The notes under the pieces: generated by a model | Databases searched by the model: none | What the model saw: only the letters and a program-made list of their open reading frames with translations | What the model was told of the DNA's origin: nothing | Position numbers and translations under genes: made by a program | Origin: Corydoras sp. C115 | Taxonomy: Eukaryota; Chordata; Actinopteri; Siluriformes; Callichthyidae | Direction of reading: 5' to 3' | Assembly (NCBI GenBank): GCA_019802505.1 | Contig: JAFMOC010000174.1 | Location: forward strand, 806,001-870,000 | DNA: 64,000 nucleotides | Part shown: positions 55,689-64,000 of the stretch, piece by piece | Position numbering within the stretch: position 1 is the first letter of the stretch | How the letters are laid out: every line of letters begins with the position of its first letter

Positions 55689-55689
<1 letters not shown>
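54753..55689. other. CpG-rich unique sequence with simple runs
   Basis: (CCT)n at about 55189-55217, G runs at 55142-55157 and 55339-55353, C22 at 55494-55515, and a perfect palindrome GTGTACGTACAC at 55281-55292. 54890-54950 has TGATGATAATTATGATGACG, a possible regulatory word cluster. No gene. Confidence 0.45.

Positions 55690-55742
<53 letters not shown>
55690..55742. repeat. (GT)26 microsatellite
   Basis: Uninterrupted dinucleotide tract. Confidence 0.95.
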
Positions 55743-55743
<1 letters not shown>

Positions 55744-55839
55744 TGACCGTCACCTCAGAGAGAACAAAAATAAATAAATAAATAAAATTAGTACGATGTT
55801 GTTTGATTAAATCGTCAGTGTAAATAGTTTTAGTTGGTT

Positions 55840-56130
55840 ACTAAAGCGATACGGTACGAGGGGGCGTGGCATTATTCGTAATAATACACAACCTCAAGTG
55901 TCTTATTACATTTAGAAACTGCTAGCAAACACACTATAATTAATATATGCGTTTATTAAAAACAAAATCGTAAATAATCTGATCTTCTGTGACGTAACCC
56001 GGTCCGTTTTTAAAGTGAACGCTGATCGCTGAGTAACAGGATTCCAGTTTCTCTAACAATCCAACACTGCCATCTAGTGGAAAATGTACAGAATACAGTT
56101 TATAAAAAAACAGGAAAATAATGTATTGTA
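55840..56130. repeat. Medium-copy repeat, uninterrupted copy
   Basis: AAAGCGATACGGTACGAGGG and AATAATACACAACCTC, then about 130 bp, then TTTCTCTAACAATCCAACAC, GCCATCTAGTGG and CAGAATACAGTTTATAAA. It shows that the two halves flanking the SINE at 20640 belong to one element. Confidence 0.65.
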
Positions 56131-56710
56131 TTGAGCGTAATGAAGTGAGGCATGATGGGTGCTGGATTAGCTGAGCGTCATGTGTTCATCGCGGTTCCCT
56201 CGCTCAGCTCATCGGGAACATCTCTGAACAGGAAGTGGAACCCTCTGGATTTCATCTTTTATTCGGAGAACTCGTTACGGTTCTGCGAGTTTGCGTCGGG
56301 TCCGATTTCATGTTCGTCACGTTACGTCCTGCGGATTCGTCAGCTGCACTTTTCTGCAGCGGGTCCCGTGGGGGCCGTTCCGTTCCGGCGCGCGGTGGGT
56401 GACTGATGAACGGCGAGCTCCTCCTGATGCTCGCGGAACCCATTTAAGAACCGAGAGTCTGATGGCGTCTTTCGTCTCGCCGCTGGATCGAGCCTTAAAG
56501 CTGCAGAACTTCAGCCGGTTCTCCAGTTTCTCCATCGGAACCTGACGCCGAACGGATCCTGTTCTGAAAGCGCCGTCTCTGAAATGAGATGGAGAACACG
56601 CTGCCTAATTACACAGAACGGTCTAATTACTAACGTCCGCGTTCCACGTCGTCCAAGACTCTCCTTACAGACATGAGAACATCAGACCGCAATCCAACAG
56701 ACGGCGTGAA
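56131..56710. other. Unique sequence, no gene seen
   Basis: Short open frames on both strands; none recognisable. Confidence 0.4.
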
Positions 56711-56975
56711 GGTTCTGTGTGTGAGGTTCTCGTTTGTGTCTGATCTGAGGGTCGGGACTCGGACGGTTCTGTGTGTGAGGTTCTCGTTTGTGTCTGATCT
56801 GAGGGTTGGGACTCGGACGGTTCTCTGTGTGAGGTTCTCGTTTGTGTCTGATCTGAGGGTCAGGACTCGGACTCTCCGACGCCGTGACGGTTCTGTGTGT
56901 GAGGTTCTCGTTTGTGTCTGATCTGAGGGTCGGGACTCGGACTCTCCGATGCCGTGACGGTTCTGTCTGCGAGGT
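56711..56975. repeat. 54/70 bp tandem repeat, four copies
   Basis: 54-bp units start at 56711, 56765, 56819 and 56889. Copies 3 and 4 are each followed by a 16-bp extension TCTCCGACGCCGTGAC (or GATGCC). A partial fifth copy begins at 56959. The frame stays open (SFVSDLRVGTRT repeats) because 54 is divisible by three. Confidence 0.93.
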
Positions 56976-57652
56976 TCAAACTGTTCCTCTGAGATGTTCT
57001 GGAAGCTGTGAGGTTCTTGAGAGCAGAACCCTTCAGAGTCTTTGTGTCTTTGGCAGTGACGTCCTCCAGCCTGTGAGTCACGTTGCGATTGAGGTTCTAT
57101 TTCGGTTCCGTTGCTTCTAACCCGCTTTTTAACGCCGGATCTGTTCCAGACCTGGTTCTGCTGTCTGCTGGATGTTCTGGAGTTCTGATTGGACAGACTG
57201 GAGAACCCGCCTGTGAGGATCGGAACATTTCCCTTTGATGTTTTATTTCTGATATCTAATCCGTTATTTAAAGAGCTTTGTGTGGATCTTTAAACACGGT
57301 TCCTGTGAGAACCAGGATCTAATGAGGAACTTAGAGTCAGAGTGGAACCTGGAACTGTCTGTTGTTCTCCTCCGAGGAACATTCCTTCACCAAACGTTCT
57401 ACTGTCTGTAAATGAAAGGTCTTTCCTGGTCCTTTCATCTGATTGATCGTGGTCAGCGTGACGCTGCGTGATTGCCGGCTCCTGATTGGCTGATGGGATG
57501 TCTGCAGGGTGGAGCGGAGGGTGAGTTCCTTTAGTAGAACGCGGTTCTAACCCGTGTGAGTATTGTTGAGTATTGTTGCTGACCACGCTCCCTTTGTGTC
57601 CACAGGGTGGCGCTGATTCCAGGAGGGTGACGCATCATGACCTCCTGCAGTC
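56976..57652. other. Unique sequence, no gene seen
   Basis: Rich in GGTTCT/AGAACC words but no repeat unit or exon found. Confidence 0.4.
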
Positions 57653-57734
57653 TCGATTCAAGGTGAATGAAATGCTCCAAATTGCCCCATAAAGTGTGTG
57701 TCTGTGTGAGGGAGTGTGTGCCCAGCGATAGACG
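57653..57734 (+). mobile_element. V-SINE-like SINE fragment
   Basis: GATTCAAGGTGAATG, TCCAAATTGCCCCAT and GTGTGTGCCCAGCGATAGA, the middle part only. Confidence 0.7.
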
Positions 57735-57744
57735 TTTTGTGATG

Positions 57745-57910
57745 TCATCGAGTCTGGTTTTTAAAACAAACGCTGATCATGATTCCGGTTTCTCTAACAA
57801 TCAAATGCCGCCGTCTAGTGGCCAAATTACAGAATGCAGTTTATAAAATACATTGGGAAATGTAATGTCTTGTATATTCATACCATTATCTGATGTTCTA
57901 CAGTTTGAGA
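57745..57910. repeat. Medium-copy repeat, right half
   Basis: GGTTTCTCTAACAATCAAAT, CGCCGTCTAGTGGCCAAATT and CATACCATTATCTGATG; matches 20810-20935 and 56040-56130. Confidence 0.7.
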
Positions 57911-58569
57911 ACCACTGGTTTCATCCAGGAAACTGGTCTTAAAGAAAAACGTCGCGTCCTGTCCGTACCTCGCAATGCGCCGCCGCCGTAAATAACCAGC
58001 CGTCGAATTTCCGATGACTCTACGGTCTCATCGTCCCGCTTCATTAAAGGCTCTTGATGTTTGTTAAACGTGATCTGCTCGTGACGGACGGGTTCTGCAT
58101 CATGGGTTCTACAGGACCGATGTACGGCGTTGGGCCGTCCTGACCGTCAGCGCGTACGTGCCGCGGTGAGTGGAACGCGGTTAATAATCAGTTAATTAAC
58201 CTTTAATGGCGACGGCGAGCGAGCGGGAGCAGCGTTTGGTGGTGGAGCGCTGACGGCGGGTTCCGGGGGAGACGTCCTCCTCCCGCATTCAGGTGAGGAC
58301 GTTCCGTCTGGCTTCGTGCGGAGTCTTAATTAAATGAGTTGTTGAGCTATAACGTGAAGGATGTAATCATCTCCATCTGCAGGCAGAACACGTCATTATA
58401 AAGATATTACCGCATGACCCGCCGTAATTACCCGCGCCGTTGTCTTCCGCACCTGCTGCCGGAATCGGAACGTGAAGAACTTTCAAATCAGAACCCACTC
58501 CCCAGAGAACCACCACTTTTACAGAATAGAGAGGTAAAAATTTAACAAAACATAAGACGTCATTCAGAA
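57911..58569. other. Unique sequence, no gene seen
   Basis: 58180-58440 contains AATAATCAGTTAATTAACC and GTAATTACCCGCG, possibly regulatory. No coding signal. Confidence 0.4.
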
Positions 58570-59070
58570 GTTATGTTTTAAACCTTTAAACCTCCAAAGA
58601 GCACGCCGAAGAGACGGCGGCAAGACAAAACTCCCCGTTATGTTGATATTTTAAAAGAGAAACCTTGTGAGGACCGAGGCTCAGTGGGGGACTTCGTCCT
58701 CCTTCAGCATCAACAGTGTAGGACAGCCATGTACAGATCGTGTGGTCATCATGTGACCGATGTTTAACAATTGTAGTTCATTGAGGGCGTCCCGCCGGTC
58801 CAACAGACATCCAGGTTCCATCCTGTAATCGTCATAGAACCAATGGATGAAGAGCTGACCACGCCTCCATGAAATGAGGCGACGCCTCAAAACCTAATAA
58901 AGCACCGTAATTAATTAATAAACAGAGTTTGATTGACACAGTGCATCATGTGACTAGAGCAGCAGAACTGAAAGGGGCAGATCCTGCAGGGTACTTAGTT
59001 GAGAGGGCTCCCTGGAACAGCCTCATTTCAGAGCCACACCCCTCTACTGATGAGCCGGGTGAAGAGGTGG
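58570..59070 (+). mobile_element. Dispersed fish repeat (AAGAAACCTTG family), long copy
   Basis: Collinear with 17262-17770 over about 500 bp, through CATCATGTGACTAGAGCAGC, GGGTACTTAGTTGAGAGGGC and CCTCATTTCAGAGCCAC. Relative to that copy it has an extra CACCGTAATTAATTAATAA near 58902-58920. Confidence 0.82.
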
Positions 59071-59111
59071 GAATGCCAGCACAGACTGATCCCAGATCGA
59101 CCACCCAACAC

Positions 59112-59197
59112 CGCTGAAACGTTCTCCCCTGGATGGGCATAGGGAACCCTATGGGGCAACCGACCCCCCGATCCTAATAGAGGACTAAATAGACGAT
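59112..59197 (+). mobile_element. V-SINE-like SINE 3' fragment
   Basis: GAAACGTTCTCCCCTGGATG followed by a duplicated GGGAACC/ATGGGGCAACC region and TCCTAATAGAGGACTAAAT. Tail lost. Confidence 0.68.
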
Positions 59198-59975
59198 GTT
59201 CACCAACAAAGGTATAAAAACGGAGCTGTAAACGCTTGATCAGCTGCCACAACCTCACGTATAATAAACACAGAAACGAAATACAGAGTAATTAGAATAA
59301 ATAGTTTATTTAATTTATTTAAATTTGTTAAACGCTGTGCGTTAAAAACGGTAAACTAATAGTTTGTGGCTAAACTTTGGTTCAGTCTCATTTAAACGCA
59401 GTTGCCCTCCTCTCATCCGGTCGCCATGGTACCGAACCGGTCCGGGCCTTCCTGCCGCAGCATCGGTGCGCCGCCTAACTGCTCGACCTCCTAAACTTGG
59501 CGCCGCCACATGGCGGCGCGCGCTTCCTGCAGCGATCCAAACCTGAGCTGCAGATTAATAAACTGTTTATTCTGAGGTGTTAACGCTGCTCTCACCCCGT
59601 AACCCTGCGGAACGCGCCATTAAAACCACCCCGCCGTGGTTCCGCGGGCAGAACCCCACACCTCGTCGAGCACAGCCGCACGCCCGGCACTCTGCCTCGC
59701 ACCGCGGTGGTGCGCGAGAGCGGTGGTGCGGCGCGTGGAGTTTTTAAAGATCAGCATCTGTGTGCGGAGAGCCGCCGCCGCGTTCTTGGCAGCCCCGGCG
59801 GCGGGTGACGGCCTCGGCGTGGGGAGCATGAGCGCCACGCTGCCCCCTCACAGGAGGAGCCTGGAATTGCATCTGGTTTAGAGGAAAGCAGCGAGGATTC
59901 AAACCAAATTAAAAAAAAAACGTTAGAATAGAAAGAGAGTGTTCTACTGTTCCGTTCTGTAGATGACTCTTTTCT
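59198..59975. other. Unique sequence with CpG-island-like block 59390-59870
   Basis: GC- and CpG-rich, including CGCCATGG, GGCGCCGCC and a run of GCCGCC. Frames on both strands are open by composition. It could be a CpG island, but no transcript start or exon is recognisable. Confidence 0.42.
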
Positions 59976-60089
59976 CTCCGGTTTCTCCCCAACTCCAAAA
60001 ACATGGATTCAAGGTGAATTGGCTCCTCTAAATTGCCCCTATATCGTGCGCGTCTTTGTGAGTGAGTTTGTGCCCAGCGGTGGATTGCT
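59976..60089 (+). mobile_element. V-SINE-like SINE fragment
   Basis: TCTCCGGTTTCTCCCC, CCAAAAACATGGATTCAAGG, TGCCCCTATATCGTG and GAGTTTGTGCCCAGCGGTGG. Middle part only. Confidence 0.7.
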
Positions 60090-60587
60090 TTCCCCCAAAC
60101 ACGCCGTTCTGTCCTCCTCTCATCAAAACGGAGCAATGACCGGGGCGGGGGGGTGGGGGGGGTTTGGGTTCCTGCATCAGCCGGCGTGATTCCGCTGTAA
60201 TGAATCCGGAACCCTGCGGCCGCCGCTGACCCGCAGAGCCTTCACTCCGGATCTGGCGGCGCCGCGTCCATATGCTGCATTCTCAAAAACCAGAACCTGA
60301 TCCTAAAGACCGGCTTTACCTCACGCCGCTAATGATCCTCATAACGAACAAGAGCCAGTGAGGGGCCAATTAGTGTGATGCAAATGAGTGGCATAGCGAG
60401 CGACGCCCAGCGGCTCCGCTTCAGCGTGACGGACGCGAGAACCCCTTACTTTTTATTTATTTATTTATTTATTATTATTATTATTATTATATTTAATACT
60501 AACACGTGTGCACTGCGAGTTCGTTAACGCCGCGTGCATCCGGACCTTCATCTCGTTTTAATTACGTTAATTTGAGGTTGTGTAACC
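60090..60587. other. Unique sequence with TTTA/TTA run
   Basis: G run at about 60145-60161 and a TTTA/TTATTA tract at about 60453-60491. 60330-60400 (GCTAATGATCCTC, CAATTAGTGTGATGCAAATG) has octamer- and homeodomain-like words. Confidence 0.45.
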
Positions 60588-60949
60588 ATCCATCCATTAT
60601 CTTCTGCTTTATCCTCTATTAGGGTCATGGGGGGGGGGGGTTCCCCATGCCCATCCAGGGGAGAACGTTTCGGGCGCTTCATTAAACACCCAGGACAGGG
60701 GGGCACACACTCACTCACTTGCTGGGCACACACTCACTCACACAGACACACAGACTATATGGGGCAATTTAGAGCATCCAATTCACCTTGAATCCATGTT
60801 TTTGGACTGTGGGAGGAAACCGGAAAACCCGGAGAAAACCCACGCAGACATGGAGAGAACATGCAAACTCCACCGAGACGGGGATTTGAACCTGGATCCC
60901 CCAGCGCTGAGAGGAGAACATGCTAAACATCAGGCCGGCATGCCACCCC
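60588..60949 (-). mobile_element. V-SINE-like SINE, near full length
   Basis: Left tail CCATCCATCCATTATC; right end GCTAAACATCAGGCCGGCAT. An internal CACTCACT stretch is duplicated. First of an adjacent same-orientation pair. Confidence 0.82.
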
Positions 60950-60963
60950 AGGTTCAGGATTAA

Positions 60964-61250
60964 CTCATTCATTATCGTCTGTCTCTACGACAGTTGGGGG
61001 GGGGGCAGGGGCGTGGGCGGTTCCTCATGCCCATCCAAGCGAGAACGTTTCAGATGCTGGGCACTCACACAGACACCCAAACTCACACTATATGGGCATC
61101 CAAATCACCTTGAATCCTTGTTTTTGGACTGTGGGAGGAAACCGGAGAACCCGGTAGAACCCCACATGGACATGGGGAGAACATGCAAACTCTACCCAGA
61201 TGGGCATGATCCCCAGCACCAGAGGAGAACATGCCAACCACTAAGCCACG
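60964..61250 (-). mobile_element. V-SINE-like SINE, second of a pair
   Basis: CATTCATTATCGTCTGTCTC, CATGCCCATCCAAGCGAGAA and ATCACCTTGAATCCTTG, ending GCCAACCACTAAGCCAC. The body is shortened around the GT stretch. Confidence 0.8.
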
Positions 61251-61756
61251 CGTCAATCAGATGATTGGATAAGGTTCTAAAGGTTCTATGGTTCTTTGCG
61301 GCTCCATGACGTTACCATGACGACCTACACCCTGCGAGGTTCCCTCCTGTAGAACGAGTCCTCGCTGCAGTCAATCCCATAATTCCCTGGTCTGAATTTT
61401 AATTAAAGTCTGGCCGGCCGCTCGCCCCGCGGGCCGCTGAGCAGCGGGTTTACGGCGTTGCTTCTCTCGCCGCTGAAGCTTTCCAAATTTAGTCTGTGAT
61501 TAAAACGAGCTCGCTTCACGAACGGCTTCTAAACTTAGAACGTCTGAAGACACTTCCTGTGGCACGGCGTGCGGGAGACGGACAGGACGTTCCGCAGCGA
61601 GGACAATGCCGGGTAATTAGGCGGTTTCATTAAGACGAGGACGGAGCGCAGAGCACGCGCTGCCACCTCATTATCACTTCGTTTTTACAACCAGTGTTCG
61701 TTTAATTGCTTTCACTAACGATGACTCGGCTCTCTGATGGTCTGCACCATGGACGG
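61251..61756. other. Unique CpG-rich sequence
   Basis: No gene; no repeat recognised. Confidence 0.4.
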
Positions 61757-62860
61757 GGCAGGTGGAGGAGTGTGAGGTGGAGGAGTGTGAGGTGGAGGAG
61801 TGTGAGGTGGAGGAGTGTGAGGTGGAGGAGTGTGAGGTGGTGGAGTGTGAGGTGATGGAGTGTGAGGTGGAGGAGTGTGAGGTGATGGAGTGTGAGGTGG
61901 TGGAGTGTGAGGTGGTGGAGTGTGAGGTGGTGGAGTGTGAGGTGAAGGAGTGTGAGGTGATGGAGTGTGAGGTGATGGAGTGTGAGGTGGTGGAGTGTGA
62001 GGTGGTGTGAGGTGGTGGAGTGTGAGGTGGAGGAGTGTGAGGTGAAGGAGTGTGAGGTGATGGAGTGTGAGGTGATGGAGTGTGAGGTGATGGAGTGTGA
62101 GGTGGAGGAGTGTGAGGTGGTGGAGTGTGAGGTGATGGAGTGTGAGGTGGTGGAGTGTGAGGTGGTGGAGTGTGAGGTGATGGAGTGTGAGGTGGTGGAG
62201 TGTGAGGTGATGGAGTGTGAGGTGGTGGAGTGTGAGGTGGTGGAGTGTGAGGTGGTGTGAGGTGGTGGAGTGTGAGGTGGTGGAGTGTGAGGTGGAGGAG
62301 TGTGAGGTGGTGGAGTGTGAGGTGGAGGAGTGTGAGGTGGTGTGAGGTGGTGGAGTGTGAGGTGGAGGAGTGTGAGGTGGAGGAGTGTGAGGTGATGGAG
62401 TGTGAGGTGGTGGAGTGTGAGGTGGAGGAGTGTGAGGTGGTGGAGTGTGAGGTGGTGTGAGGTGGTGGAGTGTGAGGTGGAGGAGTGTGAGGTGGTGGAG
62501 TGTGAGGTGGTGGAGTGTGTGTGGTGGAGTGTGAGGTGGTGGAGTGTGAGGTGGTGGAGTGTGAGGTGGTGGAGTGTGAGGTGGAGGAGTGTGAGGTGGT
62601 GGAGTGTGAGGTGGAGGAGTGTGAGGTGGTGGAGTGTGAGGTGGTGGAGTGTGAGGTGGAGGAGTGTGAGGTGGTGGAGTGTGAGGTGGAGGAGTGTGAG
62701 GTGGAGGAGTGTGAGGTGGTGGAGTGTGAGGTGGTGGAGTGTGAGGTGGTGGAGTGTGAGGTGGTGGAGTGTGAGGTGATGGAGTGTGAGGTGGAGGAGT
62801 GTGAGGTGGAGGAGTGTGAGGTGGAGGAGTGTGAGGTGGTGGAGTGTGAGGTGGTGGTGC
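61757..62860. repeat. 15-bp minisatellite, about 73 units
   Basis: Unit GTGGAGGAGTGTGAG with GTGGTGGAG, GTGATGGAG and GTGAAGGAG variants. Shortened 10-bp units (GTGGTGTGAG) occur at about 62001, 62251, 62341 and 62451, and an altered unit (GTGTGTGG) at about 62517. The shortened units change the reading frame within the array. Open frames of up to 438 residues on the minus strand and 178 on the plus strand run through it; nothing else suggests a gene. Confidence 0.95.
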
Positions 62861-62885
62861 GAGTGGATCAGACACTGCAGTGCTG

Positions 62886-62991
62886 CTCCATTCACCTTGA
62901 ATCCATGTTTTTGGACTATGAGAGAAAACCGGAGAACCCGTCAGAACCAAATGCAGACACGTGGAGAACATGCCAACTCCACCCAGATCGG
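62886..62991 (-). mobile_element. V-SINE-like SINE, 5' half
   Basis: CCTTGAATCCATGTTTTTGG, GAAAACCGGAGAACCCG, GTGGAGAACATGCCAACTCC. It abuts the right end of the 15-bp array. Confidence 0.78.
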
Positions 62992-63121
62992 ACACACATA
63001 CACACATACACACCCACACACACACAAACACTTATGTACACACTTATATGAAGGTGTACTCTCTCTCTCTCTGTCTCTGTCTCTCTGTCTCTCTCTCTCT
63101 CTCTCTCTGTCTGTCTCTCTC
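62992..63121. repeat. CA-rich then (TC)n simple repeats
   Basis: Interrupted ACAC tract at about 62992-63040, then TC with GTCT interruptions at 63058-63121. Confidence 0.92.
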
Positions 63122-64000
63122 ATTGTCGCACGCCCCCGTCCCTCTGTTGGCTGTTGGAAAGCTGAAAGCAGTGGGTTTGTGGTGTATAATCGGTTCGCGG
63201 CCGCCACTGCCGGCCAGCTGTTCTTTTTTTTGTTTTTTGGGTTCCGTCAGAGAACCGGAGCAATTAACGCCGTGGCGGTGTCGGCGGCGGTGTCGGCGGT
63301 GGTGGCGTCGGCGGTGGTGGCGTTGGCGGCGGCGGCGGCTCCCTTATTTATTTTCCATCCTTTGTGCCATTAGGCTCGGGGTGGCACCTGTCAGCGGCCG
63401 TCCCCTCTCCTTCGGCGTCCTCCCCGGAGTCCGGCGTGATTGATGACGGGTCAGGAGCCCGGGGCCCCGGCGCCGTTCAATCCGTCCGCGGGGGAAATTG
63501 CTCATTTCTCGAAGTCCATTTCCATTTTTGCAACAAGACAACCGCGCCGCGCCCCGCCGCCGAATTACCGCCGACTCGGACGCCGGAGCCTGATGAATTG
63601 GGCCACACATTGGAAAAGAAACAGATTCATTTGCGAGAGGCCTCCCCGCCCGCCCCCCCCCTCTCTCGCTCGGCCTCGCGGGCGGGCGGGGCCTGAATGT
63701 AAGCGTCCGTGACGTTCTTATTCAGATAAGTGCGCGGTGAGCCCTCGGTATCGCCGGAGATGGGGCCGTCACTTTGACATTGTACCCGCCGCGCGTTCCG
63801 CAGATTGTGAGAGTGGGCGGGGGGCGGGGGGGGGGCTGAGTAGCGGGGTTGCGGGTGGCGGCGTTTCTAAATCCGAACCTTGTATCCCATTCGACGCGGC
63901 ATTGACTTCAAACGAGGCCATTTGTCATCGTACAGATTTACGCCGTCACTCAGCGACGTTTATATCGCTTTAAGCTGCCGGTAGCGTGGGGGTGGGGGGG
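63122..64000. other. GC-rich unique end, enhancer-like blocks 63360-63640 and 63865-63975
   Basis: A GGCGGTGTC/GGCGGTGGT minisatellite-like run lies at about 63273-63340. After it, GGGGAAATTGCTCATTTCTC, CCATTTCCATTTTTGC, CCTGATGAATTGGGCCACAC and ACAGATTCATTTGCGAG (63490-63640) form an unrepeated, balanced block. A second block, TTCTAAATCCGAACC to ACGTTTATATCGC, spans 63866-63968. Both look like conserved non-coding DNA. The open frames have no recognisable domains. Confidence 0.42.

Noticed and set aside
61702..63031. Minus-strand frames of 397 and 438 residues (HTPPP / HLTLH repeats)
   Set aside because: A stop-free 15-bp unit keeps all frames open; the frame changes at shortened units and no flanking gene structure is visible.
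1..64000. CRISPR array among the many tandem repeats
   Set aside because: No array shows constant repeats separated by unique spacers of constant length, and the genome is clearly vertebrate.
1..64000. A compact new gene system or gene cluster
   Set aside because: No set of co-oriented coding sequences exists; the window is repeats and non-coding DNA.

Overview
This window looks like intergenic or intronic DNA from a teleost fish. The basis is the interspersed repeats: about 22 copies of a tRNA-headed SINE with the V-SINE type central core, a second abundant dispersed repeat whose core I recall from ostariophysan genomes (catfish, characins, cyprinids), a Tc1/mariner transposase remnant, a degenerate L2/CR1-like LINE tail, and many (CA)n and minisatellite arrays. 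Placement in Ostariophysi is an inference from remembered repeat families; the species cannot be fixed by eye. Non-repeat DNA is unusually rich in CpG for a vertebrate. I found no bacterial, organellar or viral gene set and no CRISPR array.

I found no convincing protein-coding gene. The long open frames lie in tandem repeats (15-bp, 21-bp or 54-bp units, multiples of three, keep frames open) or in CpG-rich DNA with few stops. The only recognisable protein relics are a Tc1 transposase C-terminus (44396-44700, minus strand) and the reverse-transcriptase-protein tail of a non-LTR retrotransposon (about 30700-31045, plus strand). Two exon-like segments with plausible splice sites (31099-31215 and 38884-38942) are listed at low confidence.

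Layout. 1-9.8 kb: CpG-rich unique DNA with two minisatellites and three SINE-type insertions. 9.8-13.2 kb: two paralogous copies of a composite repeat, the first split by an inverted nested insertion. 13-25 kb: SINEs, dispersed repeats, a facing tRNA-SINE pair, and a SINE carrying a 123-nt almost pure G tract. 26-31 kb: a minisatellite, a duplicated foldback sequence, a block of likely conserved non-coding DNA (28.0-29.1 kb) and the LINE tail. 33-36.4 kb: a mosaic of local duplications with two arrays of one 56-bp minisatellite. 38-50 kb: dense tandem repeats, including two related 21-bp arrays with higher-order structure at 47.3-49.6 kb. 50-64 kb: more tandem arrays, SINEs, a 1.1-kb 15-bp-unit array at 61.8-62.9 kb, and a GC-rich end that again looks like regulatory DNA.

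Several unique stretches (notably 28000-28160, 34245-34610, 35460-35630, 39826-40020, 53625-53900 and 63360-63975) have dense homeodomain, POU, SOX or TCF-like words. They look like conserved non-coding elements of the kind found around developmental regulator genes. This is inference from texture only; no alignment was possible. The most interesting material is repeat architecture and putative enhancers, not an encoded system.
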